60,000 bases of DNA from Cristatella mucedo (GCA_009760855.2 WPIO01000066.1:2105001-2165000), one strand, 5' to 3'; positions 46,561 to 58,603 are shown, numbered from the stretch's first letter. Notes: generated from the letters alone by a model not told the origin. A program made the numbers and translations.

Positions 46561-46868
46561 AGCAAATAAAATATTTCGTCAGACCAATTTACACTGGACG
46601 TAGTACATCAAGCTCAACAGTATAACTTTCCTTGAAATTAAGGGAATCGCAGCTGCTTTATTGATAAAGCTTTTCGATAAAACTACTCATCCCTTAACAA
46701 GCATGCCGAACATCGCTTCAAAATTTGAACACTGAGTTAAATCCTCAGAATAATGACACGCCCACTCGAGGTCAACCGTTCTACTGGTAGTTATGGCATC
46801 AAAAAAGCGTAAACTCAATCGCACCAAGTAAAGTCAAGCCATGCTCACAGCTGCACTTCCGTTGCTTA

Positions 46869-46874
46869 TTTATT
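46869..46874 (-). terminator. Poly(A) signal of the small-protein gene
   Basis: AATAAA on the minus strand, 52 bp past the stop of the 74-codon frame. The sequence reads TTAATAAATAAGC. Confidence 0.5.
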
Positions 46875-46925
46875 AAGCAGACCAGCCTAGGCATTTAGTC
46901 TGCTGCTCCACCGCCGTCTGCTGCT

Positions 46926-47150
46926 TTAAGATGACTTCCGGCGAGCCATCAGCTGCCGCTCGGCGTCCTGCTGCTCTTCTAGTCCTGGAACGCTGAAGCG
47001 TGGCGGCATCGTCTCGCCCTGGATAGCACTGTCTGCCTTTGCATTCGGCTGCAGAGAGCCGTACGGGTAGCTCCGTGCGTATCCCTCGTAGTACCTCCGG
47101 TACGAATCGTAGTATATCCGAAGGGCGGTACCCAACTGCGACAGCTCCAT
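46926..47150 (-). CDS. Candidate 74-aa Tyr-rich protein (or terminal exon)
   Basis: The start lies in GGCGGCCATGGAG, a near-ideal vertebrate-style Kozak context. The protein has a Tyr/Arg-rich N-terminal third (IYYDSYRRYYEGYARSYPYG), a neutral middle and a charged C-terminus (GLEEQQDAERQLMARRKSS) likely to be helical. No signal peptide or membrane segment. The frame stays open upstream to a TAG at about 47243, so the ATG could be internal to an exon; CTTCGCAG near 47232 would be a weak acceptor. A longer frame on the same strand (46873-47304, 143 aa) is Arg-rich and looks like a GC-driven shadow. The local CpG and GC content is well above that of the flanks. No family recognised. Confidence 0.4.
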   Translation of the reverse strand: MELSQLGTALRIYYDSYRRYYEGYARSYPYGSLQPNAKADSAIQGETMPPRFSVPGLEEQQDAERQLMARRKSS

Positions 47151-47461
47151 GGCCGCCGGCCTCGTAAACGGGCCTCCCCTCAGCCCGAGCTGAGTGCTCT
47201 CTGCACCGAGACTGCAATCGATAACGGCGGAGGACTGCGAAGGCTGCTAAGTGCATGGTTTGGCTGTTCAGCGGTACACTTGGCCACACGCTCCCATGCG
47301 GCATTCGGAGTGTCGTTATAAAAAGAAAAAGCTGTGCTGTCTATTCATTCATCCAGCGTGTGCAGCTGCTCACACATCTTCGCAGGTTTACAACAGATAA
47401 ATCTTTTCTTTTTTATTTTAAGCTAAGTAGCCCTGGATATTAATTAAATAGAATAAATATA

Positions 47462-47612
47462 AATATTGTTGATTGGCGTATCGCCCTAAGAGAACTTTAT
47501 CTATTAACTATTCAGGTGCTTCACGTATGCTACGAGGATCAAGCCCATGACTTCAGCCAGATCATGGTCGAGGCAAGCACCTTAAACCACTGGGCCAAAC
47601 CAGAGCTCAATA
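47462..47612 (-). mobile_element. SINE-1 copy, degraded
   Basis: Minus-strand head ('ggtttggcccagtggtttaa'), mutated B-box (GGCTTGATCC) and a 'gcacctgaatagttaataga' tail. A little divergence is seen in every box. Confidence 0.7.
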
Positions 47613-48159
47613 ATGCATCTGGCATTCCAATGACCATAAATAATGTTACTATTAGTCATTTTACAGCAATTTAAGAGAGCTGTGTGCGAAACTGGTGCAT
47701 GAAATTCATCACTGCAGCCTAAATAACCATTGTCTAGTAACATGTGTAACATCAAGTGTAAAAACATAACCAATATTACTCTTGAACAAGCTTGCTAAAG
47801 CGAATATGAAGAAATTCTCCGCTACTCTTTAATTTGTATAACTATTATCTAGTGACATCCACAAGTAAGAAAGCAGAGCCGATTGCGACAAATGTCACAT
47901 ATTCATTAGTAAGTAAAATGACAAATTTAGTGAATGCCTCTTTTATCGCGAGCTAAACTCTGAGAATTCTTTTCAGGTTCTGACCGTAGCAGGCAGCGGG
48001 TTCCAGAGGTTTGCTATATACGAACAGAAGATGGGCTCATTAAAGAATGTTAATCCAGTGTTGGTCGTAGCGCTTCAGGGCGAGAAAGCATAATGATCCT
48101 ATTGTTAGGAATATTAATAATGCATTTCATACATTTCCACAAGATAACTCGATATCTTA
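47613..48159. other. No gene recognised
   Basis: AT-rich; short frames only. Confidence 0.5.
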
Positions 48160-48535
48160 TTTGCCACATCACGCCACTTCTCGCCAACCTGCTCTGGCTC
48201 CCAGTCAAGAAACGGATCGACTTCAAGTTATGTCACTCACTTTTTTGTCCCTTCATTCTTTGGCTCCAGCCTACCTATCATACCTGCTACCTCACCAGGC
48301 TAAGCATCGTACCACCCGATTTTCTTAATCTAGCTGTTTACCCATACCTCGTAAATTCTTTGGAGATCGTACCTTTGCTTCGCATGCTCTAATAGCCTGG
48401 AACTCACTCGTGACCTGCTTCACGACATCTCCTGACTTGTCTACATTTATGCTTCATTTGCAGCAACTGCAAAGTGCTTAGAAAGAGATTGAGTTCTCGG
48501 AGGACGCTATAAAAAAGTGTATTATTATAACCATT
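48160..48535 (+). mobile_element. LINE-A 3' end
   Basis: It contains LLANLLWLPVKKRIDF and a 3' UTR with deletions, ending 'gagttctcggaggacgctat' and ATTATTATAA. Confidence 0.8.
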
Positions 48536-48593
48536 ATATTTACATCTTTACATTTGCTGCAAATACTGTACATTAATGTACTTTATTATTTAT

Positions 48594-48690
48594 ATATGTA
48601 TATATATATTTATATATATTCACTTATTTTATATATATTCATTTATATATATATTATATATATATATATATATTTACTTATATGTTTACA
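48594..48690 (+). repeat. TA-rich microsatellite
   Basis: TATATATT and ATATATTCA units; the frame 48554-48748 through it is low complexity. Confidence 0.9.
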
Positions 48691-48704
48691 TGATTATACT
48701 TACA

Positions 48705-49175
48705 TTACTATACTTTACATTTGCTGCAAAGGAAGCATGACTGAATAGTTAGTGGTAGCATGCTCGATGGCATCAAGTATAATATGGTTAGAGGTGACAC
48801 GCACAGTGTCAGCATGCAAATTTGGAATTTTGGCCCTGCATCAAGTTGCGGCAAGTAATAATAATATTAATAATAATAATGCATTTTATTTAGCGCTCTC
48901 AGAGAACTCAGTCTTTTTTATTTGTTTTGACTTTACATTTGTTGCAAAGGAATCACAATCGAATGATTAGTGATATTATGCACGATTAGCTACAAGAACA
49001 TAATGGTTAGGGGTGACAGACGCAGGGTTGGCATGCAAGTTTATTTTGTTTTAGCATGCATTGTCAGCGCAAGTAAGCACGTGAAGGACGAATCGCAGGG
49101 ACCCACTAACTGCCGCGATAAATAGATGTGTTTGTTGTTGTCTTTTTAAATGTGGACAAGTCAGGATTTGTGCAA
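48705..49175 (-). mobile_element. Two adjoining divergent LINE-A 3' ends
   Basis: 48705-48857 is a 3' UTR piece ('ctgcaaaggaagcatgactg'). A fresh AAT tail at 48858 starts a second copy to 49175. Both match the older subfamily with 'atcgaatg(g/a)ttagtg'. Confidence 0.7.
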
Positions 49176-50439
49176 GATGGGTAGAAGCCCGCGATGAGAG
49201 AAGGGTGACCTTTAGAGTGTGACCTTCGTGTACGTGTGTGTTGTACTTCGGTTTTAGCCGGTGCCCGTGGAAAATCTGCCCAATTCGATCTTTTTAAAAA
49301 TAGCACCCCTTCATTCAACATTGCACCTGTATTACCCAAATATTAGACAGAATAAGAGAACGTAAGACACATTTGGAGTTACTAATATCATAGTATTACC
49401 ACTCTGCATTATTCACCACACTCGAAAAGATTATCAGTGAACAGCACGCTCAGATTGGCTTGGTTTTACCACACGTGACTTTTCGAGAAAAAAAGTTCTT
49501 GCTTACGTGCAAGAGGTGGTCGAGCCGATGCAGTCTCGCTGAAGGATTTGCATAGTTTTTCTTAACTACGTAGGCCTGCAGTCCATACAGGCAGTAATTT
49601 TAATTATACAGCAGGTAAATTTAATTGGCTGTTGCAACAACTGGAAGCGCGGCGCTGCATTATTTTTACAATCTCGGTCGACTTTCCAGCGAATGTCTAT
49701 ATTTGAAATACCGCGAAAGAGTGAAGCCGCGATAGTCGAAGTGGCGAGGAACTCTTGCAGCTGTCAATGAAGGACTGGCCAATGCGCAATGCTACAGACG
49801 TACGAAAAGAGTCGTCAAGTGCGAGCCCCTTATCTTTCGGCGAAGACCCAGGGGCGTGACCGCCTTCCCCTGGACTGCCGCTGTATTGCAATTAGGAGGA
49901 GGCAGATTTCGTGGCCCTTAACTGTGTAAAGAGTTGAAGCTATTAATTCCACCCAGGAACGACAGCGTGGCTGGCGGCACAGTTCAAAAGGGAACGCCAG
50001 GTCAGCCATAAAGTTAGTAAGACAACAGCCACTTGCAAAATGTTGGTGACTTTCCTGAAAGTCGAAACACGCACCCTTCCTTGTCTTTCGCCTTGCGGTC
50101 GTGCTTTACCGAAGAGGAGACTCGGTGATTTTTGAAGCGTGCTCTTGGCTCAGCTGAAGTAGAAGAGGCGCGATTTAGTTGCTTTTTGATACTGCTGCTA
50201 AAGCGGCACGGCTGCCAGCAAAGATGGTCGTCGGATGGCCAACGCGCCATTTTTTCAAAGAATGGAGGCATTGTTGCGATCAAAGAATGAGACCAGCTGG
50301 TACGTTGTCAATTATTCATTGTTGTGAAATCGGCACTCTGTCAGTGCAGAAAGTAATTTACCTTTGCCCTTCGTGTTTAAACAGGAAACAGCAAACTGTA
50401 AGCGCAGTTCTAGACACTATGCTCTAAAATGTAAATTTA
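49176..50439. other. No firm gene
   Basis: Frames at 50014-50283 (-, 89 aa) and 50179-50427 (+, 82 aa) overlap in antisense and neither shows a known domain. 49690-50000 is moderately GC-rich. Confidence 0.4.
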
Positions 50440-51300
50440 ATTTAATTTATCTCTGTCTGTAAATCCACAAAGCCACGAAGACAATGAGGGTGTCACGCAG
50501 TAGGGTTTTGTATGGCATACTCACAGCCTAAGCGGCTTTCGTTACGAATTCAGTACCCAACAGACTTCAACTCATGAAACGTAGAGGAAGTAAGAAGCAT
50601 AGATAATACTTTAGGGGAGCAGTTGAGATGGCGATTATCATGGTATGCGGTTTATGAGCGCTGGAAATAATGTGCCGTAGTCGGCAGCAGAAGAAAAGTT
50701 GTCTTAGCGTAAGAATCGTGAAAATGAGTTCCGCAGTCTAAGTCGTGCATAGCAAATATTTCTGTTGCCAATGGTTTTCAAGAGGAGGAATTGAACGGCT
50801 AACTTATTATCCATGCAGGACCTGAGTGCACTAGGCTGCTGAAGCTGGTTAAGCAGTTTAGATAGGTTTAGAAGAGCCTAGCCATGGCGGGCCTTGTGGG
50901 TCAGCGTAAGTACTTTGCTCTGTATCCGTTGATCAACCGGCAGCCGTCCATGATCTTTTAGCAAAGGAGATGCCTGGTCAAACCTGTGGAATTAGTCGAC
51001 TAGCCTTACATTCGTATTCATTACCAGCTGCAGTGGCCTAGTGGCTTTTTTGGTAGCCCAGCAAAAAATAAATTGCAATCATCTAGCCGAGACAAAAATA
51101 CGGAGCTAAATTATTTTCAAGACGCAGTGAAAGAAAGTTCGTAATCTTGCATTGAGATAAGACGTAATTGCTAGCTGTTGAAGCTGTCTTCTTAACAAGG
51201 TCGCACAGCAGCAGCATCTATTAGAAAAGGCTTTGGCCTTTTAGTCCAACAATTTGCTCGGGTTGTCCAACGAGCAGCAGTTCCGCTTATATTGTCGTTT
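50440..51300 (-). mobile_element. LINE-B 3' half
   Basis: Minus-strand tail (TAAATTTAATTTAATT after the 3' end), 'cctaagcggctttcg', C-terminal coding remnants and a truncation at the 'gagcagcagtt' block. Many indels. Confidence 0.75.
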
Positions 51301-52078
51301 AGCTATATCCTAAACCTTAACCGTCGTATGTATAAGAATAACGTCGTTCAGGCTTCTTTCAGCGTCGTCAAAGCCGACTTACTATTTATAAGCACACCTG
51401 GACGTAACAGTTTCCAAAATAGGGCGGCAGCATCAGTGGAGCTCATGCCACCAACTAATTGTGACCGCTGGGCCCGCAATTGCAACGGTAGATGCTCCAC
51501 AGATGCTGCAGCACAGGCTGTGGGTAAGGTCAGCATGAGGTCATTGCAATCTCTCGGCTTTTATTTCTCTGCTGAGCCTCTCCATGTCGATTCGATATGT
51601 GTCAAGCAACTCACGGGAGCTCAGCACACACTGCTTAATGCAGTCGACGATAAGATGCATCTGCTTCTATTATGGAAGCATCATGATGTCGGTCATGCGG
51701 TCAGGGGGAAAGACGAAGGGTTAAGGGTAAAGGGTAAATGATAAATGGTGTGAAGGGTGAAGAGAGGCGAATGCGTTAGCTTTATGCACACTCTACCTTT
51801 GACTGCGCCTCTAGTGCAGCTAGTAAAGCCATTCTAGAGATGAGGCTGCGGCAATTATGGCGTGCCGGCATTTGGACTGGTACCAAGCATGCCATCAGCA
51901 GTCTACTCTTCCATGAAGCCGCAGGACAGTTATATATTCTCACTGCATCGTCAGCAAAGCACCTAAAACCCCGGAAATTAAACTTGGGCGAAAAGTTGGC
52001 GAATCCTCTCGCACCAACTGTGACCTCTTAAAGGATAGCACAGCTGACTGCAATAGATGGGCAGGGCCTATAGACTAC
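51301..52078. other. Unassigned, with a possible 120-bp exon on the minus strand
   Basis: 51517-51398 (-) is flanked by GACCTTACCCACAG and by GTCCAG|GTGTGC, is open in one frame (HLPLQLRAQRSQLVGG, DAAALFWKLLRPG) and has phase 1 at both ends. The plus frame over it (51292-51741) begins inside LINE-B. 51716-51765 contains imperfect AGGGTAA repeats. None of this is firm. Confidence 0.25.
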
Positions 52079-53015
52079 ATAATAATAACAATAATAATAA
52101 TACATTTGAAATAGCACCCTCAAGAGAACTTAATCTCTTTTAGACACTTTAAATGTGTAGCAAAACAAGTGGGATCGAATGGTTAGTGGTAGCATGCTCG
52201 ATGACAACAGGCATAACATGGTTATGGGTGACAAGCACAGGGTCAGCCTGCTAATATAGTTAGTGGCAGCATGCACACTGTCAGGGGCCATAAGCACGTA
52301 AAGAACGAATCACATGGATCCACTAAATATTGCTATGAATAGATGAGTTTTTAAGAGTCCTTCTAAATATGATTAAGTCAGGGGCGTGTCTTGACGCAAG
52401 TCGGGATAGAGTCCCAGGCTTTGGAAGCTTATGAACTAAAGGCACAGTCTCCAAAGGACTTGAGGTTCGTGCTGAGTATAGGTAAACGATTAGATTCCGA
52501 AAAGCGAGTTGTACGATGCTTAGCCTGGTAGGGGATTATATCTAATATGTCGGCTGGAGCCAAACAATGGAGGAAAATAAAAGTGAGTGACTGAACCTTG
52601 ATGTCGAGCGTTGCTTGACTGGGAGCCAGAACACATCGGCTACAAGTGTTGTGATGTGGCAACTGCGACGCTCACGACAGACAAACCTAGTCGCCGAGTT
52701 CTGCTCCAGCTGTAAGCGACTGATTGCACAGGCCGGTAGACCAACAAGCAGTGAATTATAAAAATCGAGACGGGATGTCACAAATGCACGAACAAATTTA
52801 TACGTCGTATCCATGTCTAAACAAGCTAATTTAAGAATTTAAGAATTTAAATTATTTAAATTAATTTAAATTATTTTAATTTAAATTAAATTACCTGAAT
52901 TTAAGCAATGTTATGTTGCTGAAAGGAGGCAGATTGGACTTTAGATATTATACAGTCGTCTAATGAAAGGTTGCTTTGGAACAGTATGCCTAGATTTCGT
53001 GCAGCACTTTGATAA
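52079..53015 (-). mobile_element. LINE-A 3' half with an AT-rich insertion
   Basis: Tail, 3' UTR and C-terminal region (SRLDFYNSLLVGLPACAI) on the minus strand. At 52826-52900 a run built from TTTAAATTA words separates two neighbouring consensus blocks. Confidence 0.8.
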
Positions 53016-53021
53016 TAGCAA

Positions 53022-53155
53022 GCTGGTTTGGTCCGGCGGTAAAGGTGCTCGCCCGACCAAAGTCTGGCTGAGGTCGTGGGCTCGAGCCCCGTGGCATGTG
53101 TGAAGCGCCTGAATAGAGATTACGTTCTCTTGGGGTGCTATGCAAATGAATTATT
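53022..53155 (+). mobile_element. SINE-1 copy
   Basis: 'agcaagctggtttggtccgg' head, A-box CGGCGGTAAAGG, B-box GGCTCGAGCCC, tail AAGCGCCTGAATAGAGATTA followed by GTTCTCTTGGGGTGCTAT. Its tail is even closer to the LINE-A tail than that of the copy at 22965. Confidence 0.8.
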
Positions 53156-53164
53156 CATATATAG

Positions 53165-53960
53165 TAGTAAAAAGAATAATAAAATACATGTGCGTAATGC
53201 CCTCAGAGAAATCGATCTCTTGCAAGGCACTGTATATATACTGCAAAGGAAGCACGATCGAATGGTTAATAGTAACATTCTCAATATCAACACGCATAAC
53301 ACGGTAAGAGGTGGCATGGATGCGGTCAGTATGTAAACGTCGTTATCGGGTGCATGCACAGTTTCAGCATGCATAAGCACTTCAAGGATCAATCACATGG
53401 ACCCACTAATAGATGAGAGGAATAAATGCGTATTTAGCTTTCTTAATGTCACCAAATTCAGGGGATGCCACGTTTTCAACATGAATTGAGCTTCGGGCTT
53501 TGTGAGCATATCAAGTAAAGACTTGGTCACCAAATAATTTGAGCATCGTTTGTTTGTGTGGTTAAATTCAGGTGGTAAAAAAGTCAGGTGGTGGGATGTT
53601 TAGCCTAGTACTGAAGTAGGTCCGCTAGGTAGGCTGAAGCCGAAGAATTGGGGGACCTAAAAGTGAGCGACAGAACTTTGATGTTGATGTGCTGCTTGAC
53701 AGGGAGCCAGTGCAGGTCGGTGAGAAGTGGTGTGATTAGACAACTGGGACACTCTCGTAAAACAAACCTAGCTACAGCTGTGTTTACCAACTGCAAGCGC
53801 CTAACTACGAAGGCCGGTAGACCAGCATGCAACCAGTTACAGAAGTCAAGGCGAGACGTCACAAATGCGAGAATCAATTGAGGCGTAATATCGACATCTG
53901 TGTGCAGCAGTGCACGAGAAAGCTGAGGACAGGCGAGAATTCTGTCCATTTGCGTCAATC
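53165..53960 (-). mobile_element. LINE-A 3' half, divergent
   Basis: Minus strand with LLTDLHWLPVKQHINIKVL and SRLDFCNWLHAGLPAFVVR in frame 53605-53958. 5' truncated near 53960. Confidence 0.75.
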
Positions 53961-54279
53961 ACGGCTATGGCCTTGCCTGAGCTTGCTTTTGACGTCGCCT
54001 GATGACGAACCCATTTACTGCGTCTTAAATGAGTCTTCAGAAAAGCTTGGGAGTGCCATTATGCAGCTGTCCCATTGGCGAATGCAGCCAGTTACAAAGG
54101 CACGTACCTCTTCCATTCTCATCGTCCGAGGCTCTTGGCCGGCCTCTGCCATCTGGCGATCCGCCTTCTGTTGCTGGCTATTAATTACGCACGCAGATGA
54201 ACGAAAGTAAGTCGGTTAGTGTTGGCAAACGAGTAACGTTGAGCGAGAGCAAGCCTCTCGATGGCAGCCGACGACAAGC
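53961..54279. other. Unassigned; weak exon candidate on the minus strand
   Basis: 54177-54108 (-) lies between TTAATAG and GAAGAG|GTACGT and is open in two frames, one giving QQKADRQMAEAGQEPRTMR. The donor is good, the acceptor poor. No partner exon found. Confidence 0.2.
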
Positions 54280-54385
54280 GTGATAATATTAATAACAATA
54301 ATTCGCTTGATAAAGCGCCCTCAGAGAACTCGATCTCAATCTAGGAGCTTTACGTCTGCTGCAAAGCGAAACGTGATCAAGTAGT
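54280..54385 (-). mobile_element. LINE-A 3' tail
   Basis: ATAATATTAATAACAATAAT followed by 'gcttgataaagcgccctcag', then the end block on the minus strand. Confidence 0.75.
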
Positions 54386-55444
54386 ATAAGCTTCAAATGA
54401 AAGCCGGCCGATTTATAGTGGCAAACGTCAAAGCAGTAGGTTTCGTGCGATGTCATGTTACATTTTATCTTACTTGAAGCATCCCTGTACGCGAGTAATA
54501 TTTTCGTACACACCTTTTGAGTTCTTAAAAGCTGAACGGATTCGTTCATAGCTTTTATAGTAGCCACTTCGACAAAGACTAACTGATGGAGGCTTTTGCA
54601 AAACGTGCTTGCAACGCAGGGCGTATGGTTCAAGATCGCATCAAGCTGCGGCCAAGCCCTCTGTATCCAAGCCTTCTCTAAGCCTTCCCGAAATGCACAA
54701 GTCTCTACAGTGGAAGTAGCGCCCACTGCACCGATGGGCTCGCTGCTTCAGTGCTATCCCAGATGGATGGGGACCGTCTGCAAAGACTGCTACCAAACTG
54801 ACCCGCATTCAGAACGATTCAGTCCAAGATAAAAGGAATAATTGGATTGAGCAACTGCCGTTTCCCCACAAGTCTATGCTTGGCTCAGTTTGGTTGTGAT
54901 GGAAAAGCCTGAGAGTGTACCAGTGGCTGTTAGAAATAACGAAGCTGTTATTTAACTGTTATTTGTACTGCGATTTAAGGTAGGAAAATCACCGAGTCGT
55001 TCAACATAAGAAAACTGAAACAAAATTAAAAAGGAAAGATTGGAACTAATTAACTATGCAAAGTTTCCAGCCGATTGGTGCTCCCGGGTATACTCAGCAC
55101 TTTGCAAACTGTTTCCCAACTAGCGCCTCCATCAAGAGCTACTTACAATGGGTCACTCAGGAAGTGATGAATGGCCTCTCGTTCAAAGCAATTATCTTTA
55201 TTAAATCATATTGCATGCCTAATACTATCAAGCCCAAGACATTAGCTCGCACCGGCTAAATTATTTTAAGGGGCAACTTCGCTCAAGTACACTGTAGGGT
55301 ATTAGAAGAAATACCCAAGAGCTAATAGGTTTGACCATTACTTCTTTTCGGCGTTGCTTTGTTATTACACGGATTCATAAACTACAGTAAAACCAAACGT
55401 ACTTCGTACGTTTAGGAAAAATTACCCCAGCTTTGATCGCTACT
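54386..55444. other. No firm gene
   Basis: A minus frame of about 110 codons outside the LINE tail (54386-54741) and an overlapping plus frame (54596-54832) each look weakly protein-like (CKSLHQLVFVEVATIKAMN; GTVCKDCYQTDPHSERF). No motif, splice pair or poly(A) evidence decides between them. Confidence 0.25.
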
Positions 55445-55590
55445 TATCCGCTTTTGTTTGTTTTTCAAGCACGATTTTACTTACTATTCTATTGCATATC
55501 ACTTTGCAGCAAATGTAAAGCGCCTAGAAAGAGATTAAGTTCTCTGAGGGCGCTTTATCAAGTGCAATATTATTATTATTATTATTAGGT
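55445..55590 (+). mobile_element. LINE-A 3' tail, well preserved
   Basis: 'tttgtttttcaagcacgatt' through AAGCGCCTAGAAAGAGATTA and GCGCTTTATCAAGTGCAATA to (TTA)n. Extremely short 5'-truncated insertion. Confidence 0.85.
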
Positions 55591-55978
55591 GGCACTGACA
55601 AATAGGAGCAGAGCCCTAAAAATCTAAAAACGCTTGGAGCCTACGAAAGTTTCTGTAAGACATTTGGGTGTAAAGATGTGCTCTTGGTAACAAAGTTTAA
55701 AAACAATGTAATGAAAATTGTTGTGGTGAAAAATAAAACTAGTTATTTATATTAAATTGATTATTCATGCAGTTGCTATTTTAATACACAAGGCAACTGC
55801 TTACCTAGAAAGTATGAAGATTTTCGGAACTATACATTTGTTAATACACGGGTAATAAGTGTACGTAGCAGATAGCAACATGTCACAAGTACCATTGAAG
55901 CATAGGTCGATGCTGAAGGCATTGATTAAGATGGACGGAACCAAAGTGACCATTAAAAACAATTGTAAGTAACAATTG

Positions 55979-57158
55979 CAAGGTCCGGTCTACTCACGGC
56001 TTATACTCTCCCACTTGCTGATGTGATTGCCAAGCACAATCTAGGCTTTCACTTCTATGCGGATGACACTCAGTTGTGCCTCTGCTTTGATCCCTCACAG
56101 CCTTCGAAGCACCTCAAATTCTCCTAACTCACTTGCTGCATGTATTGATGACATCCGCACATGGATGGCAGCACATTTTCTAAAACTAAACGATGAATTC
56201 ACTAACTTACTAGTTATTGGTAAACCCAGTGTGATTCACAAATTGGAAAAGCTGACGCTCAAAATTGGCTTTACCAGCATATATCCTGTTAAATCAGCTC
56301 GAAATCTAGGTGTCAAATTCCAAAGCCACCTCTCGTTAGACAACCATATCAGCTCCACAGTCAAATCTGCCTATTTTCAGCTTCATAACATTGGTAATAT
56401 TCGGGCTTGTTTAGATAAGGATATCACGTCTAGGTTGGTCCATGCACTCGTGACATTCCGTCTCGACTTCTGCAGCTCACTGCTTACTGGCCTACCAGCA
56501 TGTGCAATCAGGTGATTGCAGCAGTTGCAAAACTCCGAAGCCAGGCTTGTCTGTGGTGAGCTTTGCAGTTGCCACATCACGCCACTTCTCGCCGACCTGC
56601 ACTAGCTACCAGTCAAGCAACAGATTGACTTCAAGGTCCTGTCGCTCACTTTTAGGTTACTTCATTCTTTGGCTATAGCCTATCTCTCAGATCTACTCCC
56701 CCATCAGGCCAAGCAGCGTACCACCCGCATTTAGGAAACCAACAGTCTAAGAATACCTCGTACAAACCTCAAATCATTTAGAGACCGTGCATTTAGTTCG
56801 TATGCTCCCAAAGCCTGGAACTCCCTCCCAACCTGCGTCAGAACATTCCCTGACTTAACCACATCTAAAAGGAACTTAAAAACACCAATTTAGGACAGCA
56901 TTTAGTGGGTCCCTGTTATTCGTCCTTGGTGTGCTTATGCGTGCAGAAACTGTGCATGCTGCCACTAACCACATTTGCATGCTGACCCTGTGCATGTCAC
57001 CCCTAACCATGTTATTCATTTTGTTTGTTTATCAAGCATGATATAATTCACGATTCAATTGCATTTCCCTTTGCAGTAAATGTAAAGCGCCTAGAGAGAG
57101 ATTGAGTTCTCTGAGGGCGCTTTATCAAGTGCATTATTATTATTAACATTAATAATAA
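55979..57158 (+). mobile_element. LINE-A from RT palm to tail, relatively young
   Basis: The frame 56057-56515 shows AHFLKLNDEFTNLLVIGKP, SARNLGVKFQSHLSLDN and CSSLLTGLPACAIR. Before it, 'ggctttcacttctatgcgg' with 'atgacactcag' encodes a catalytic box of the YADD type, unlike the Val form of the reference. It has a complete 3' UTR and ATTATTATTA tail. Confidence 0.85.
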
Positions 57159-57961
57159 GTTTAACCAAGATATGTGATAAATATTCGCATTTTCTCTCGC
57201 AAAGAATGCGATAAAAAGAACGTTGGTGAGATGTCAATGGAAGTTAAGAAGATTTGTCCATCAAAATAAAACCCAAAACTCTTTTAGCATAGCAGGTATA
57301 GCTACGACATAATTAATGTTTACGGTTCTCCACTGCTGGAGCTTATAACTTTCATAATTATGCTTTAAATAAGGTTGCAGATGAAGGCCGATCTGGAGGC
57401 GAAAGTTGACCTCACACTGAAGCTTTTTGCTTGCCAAAGACGTGATGTTTTTTTAAGTTAACGAGGTTTTCCTCGACTTACTTAATAATTTTGTAAGTTT
57501 AATTTCAAATTTATGCAGCTTTTGTTTGCTGACTAATTTGGTCTGCTATCTCGGCAGTGCGATAAAATGCTTAACTTGCAACGGAAACGATTCACAACTT
57601 AATGGGTCAGGGTCGTAGGTTGGAGATCTGGAGGACCTTGTGAAGAGCCGGGCAGGGATTACATTCTATTAAGACAAGACATATCTGATTTATACTATAT
57701 TATAAGCAGCCGCGAGTAGAGCTAACTTTGAGGCTACACTGTGTAACAGAGTTTAAGAGGGTCCCCTAATCTCATTTTGACGATTAATAAAATATGTCCC
57801 CATCAAAAAGAGTAATACAACTAGCTTTAGAATTATAAGAGCTAGGACAGTGCTATTGACTAGTGGCAAGGCTAGTGACTGATTACTACTTTTTTTAGTA
57901 TTACTTGAATACAACGCACAAGATGCAAACGCGTCATGTAAATCTTTTTAAACAGTTTAAA
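57159..57961. other. No gene; possible decayed SINE-1 tail
   Basis: 57600-57700 contains 'gtgaagagccgggcagggat' followed by 'tacattctattaagac', weakly like a SINE-1 end on the plus strand. The rest is unassigned. Confidence 0.35.
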
Positions 57962-58118
57962 AGCTAGCTGATTTTACAGTCTCTTTTGCATAGTGACAGA
58001 AGAGCCTTTATAGCTATCACCATCACTTGCAGTGGTGATAAAGGATCGGCCATCACAGGATTCAAACGTACGACCTTGGGACCGAGGTCATCAAAAGATA
58101 CTGCCTTAGCTAGTTCCC
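57962..58118 (-). mobile_element. SINE-2 copy
   Basis: Minus-strand head with A-box TAGCTAAGGCAGT and B-box GTTTGAATCC, hairpin near 'caccactgcaagtgatggtg' and the tail 'aaaggctcttctgtcactat'. Confidence 0.75.
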
Positions 58119-58603
58119 TGACAGGGCTATTTGTGCCTTTCAACCAATTTCTTCAGAACGGGCGTTTCTGGAAGCGATTACCTGCTCCAAAGACTGACGT
58201 TGTGTCCTTCATTAGACCCTAAACAAATTATTTCCTCATATATCCATGTTTAATTTCTTTACTGTGCCATTGAAGCCCTCAAGAAATGAAAATAGATTTC
58301 ATTTTCTAGCATGAAACTTTTAACAGAGAAAGTCAAGATGGCAACGAATCTTGGCCGTAACTAACGACTGAAAACGCTTAAAATGTATACAATTCCGGAT
58401 CCACTGATGTACTAAGTATGCTGCCAGCATTGCATTGCACTCGGAAAGCCAAAGAGATGAAATCTCGTAATGCACCGTGGCACGCTGCTACAAATGCTCT
58501 TCCACCAGTTTGGCATCAGCTTTGTGTCCAGCTACTTTTAAGAGATGGAAAAGCTCCAACCTGTTGCACAAGGAGCTGTGGTCTACTTAGACCTATATTT
58601 ACC
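58119..58603. other. No gene recognised
   Basis: Short frame 58418-58627 (69 aa) ends inside SINE-2 and has no motif. Confidence 0.45.

Noticed and set aside
46873-47304. 143-codon minus-strand frame
   Set aside because: Arg/Ala-rich composition typical of a shadow frame in GC-rich DNA. The overlapping 74-codon frame has the better start context and stop-poly(A) arrangement.
51292-51741. 149-codon plus-strand frame
   Set aside because: It has no ATG at its start and begins inside a LINE-B fragment; no domain was recognised and the antisense exon candidate is at least as plausible.
51716-51765. Telomere-like repeats (GGGTTAAGGGTAAAGGG)
   Set aside because: Too short and irregular; the units vary between AGGGTAA, AGGGTTA and AGGGTGA.
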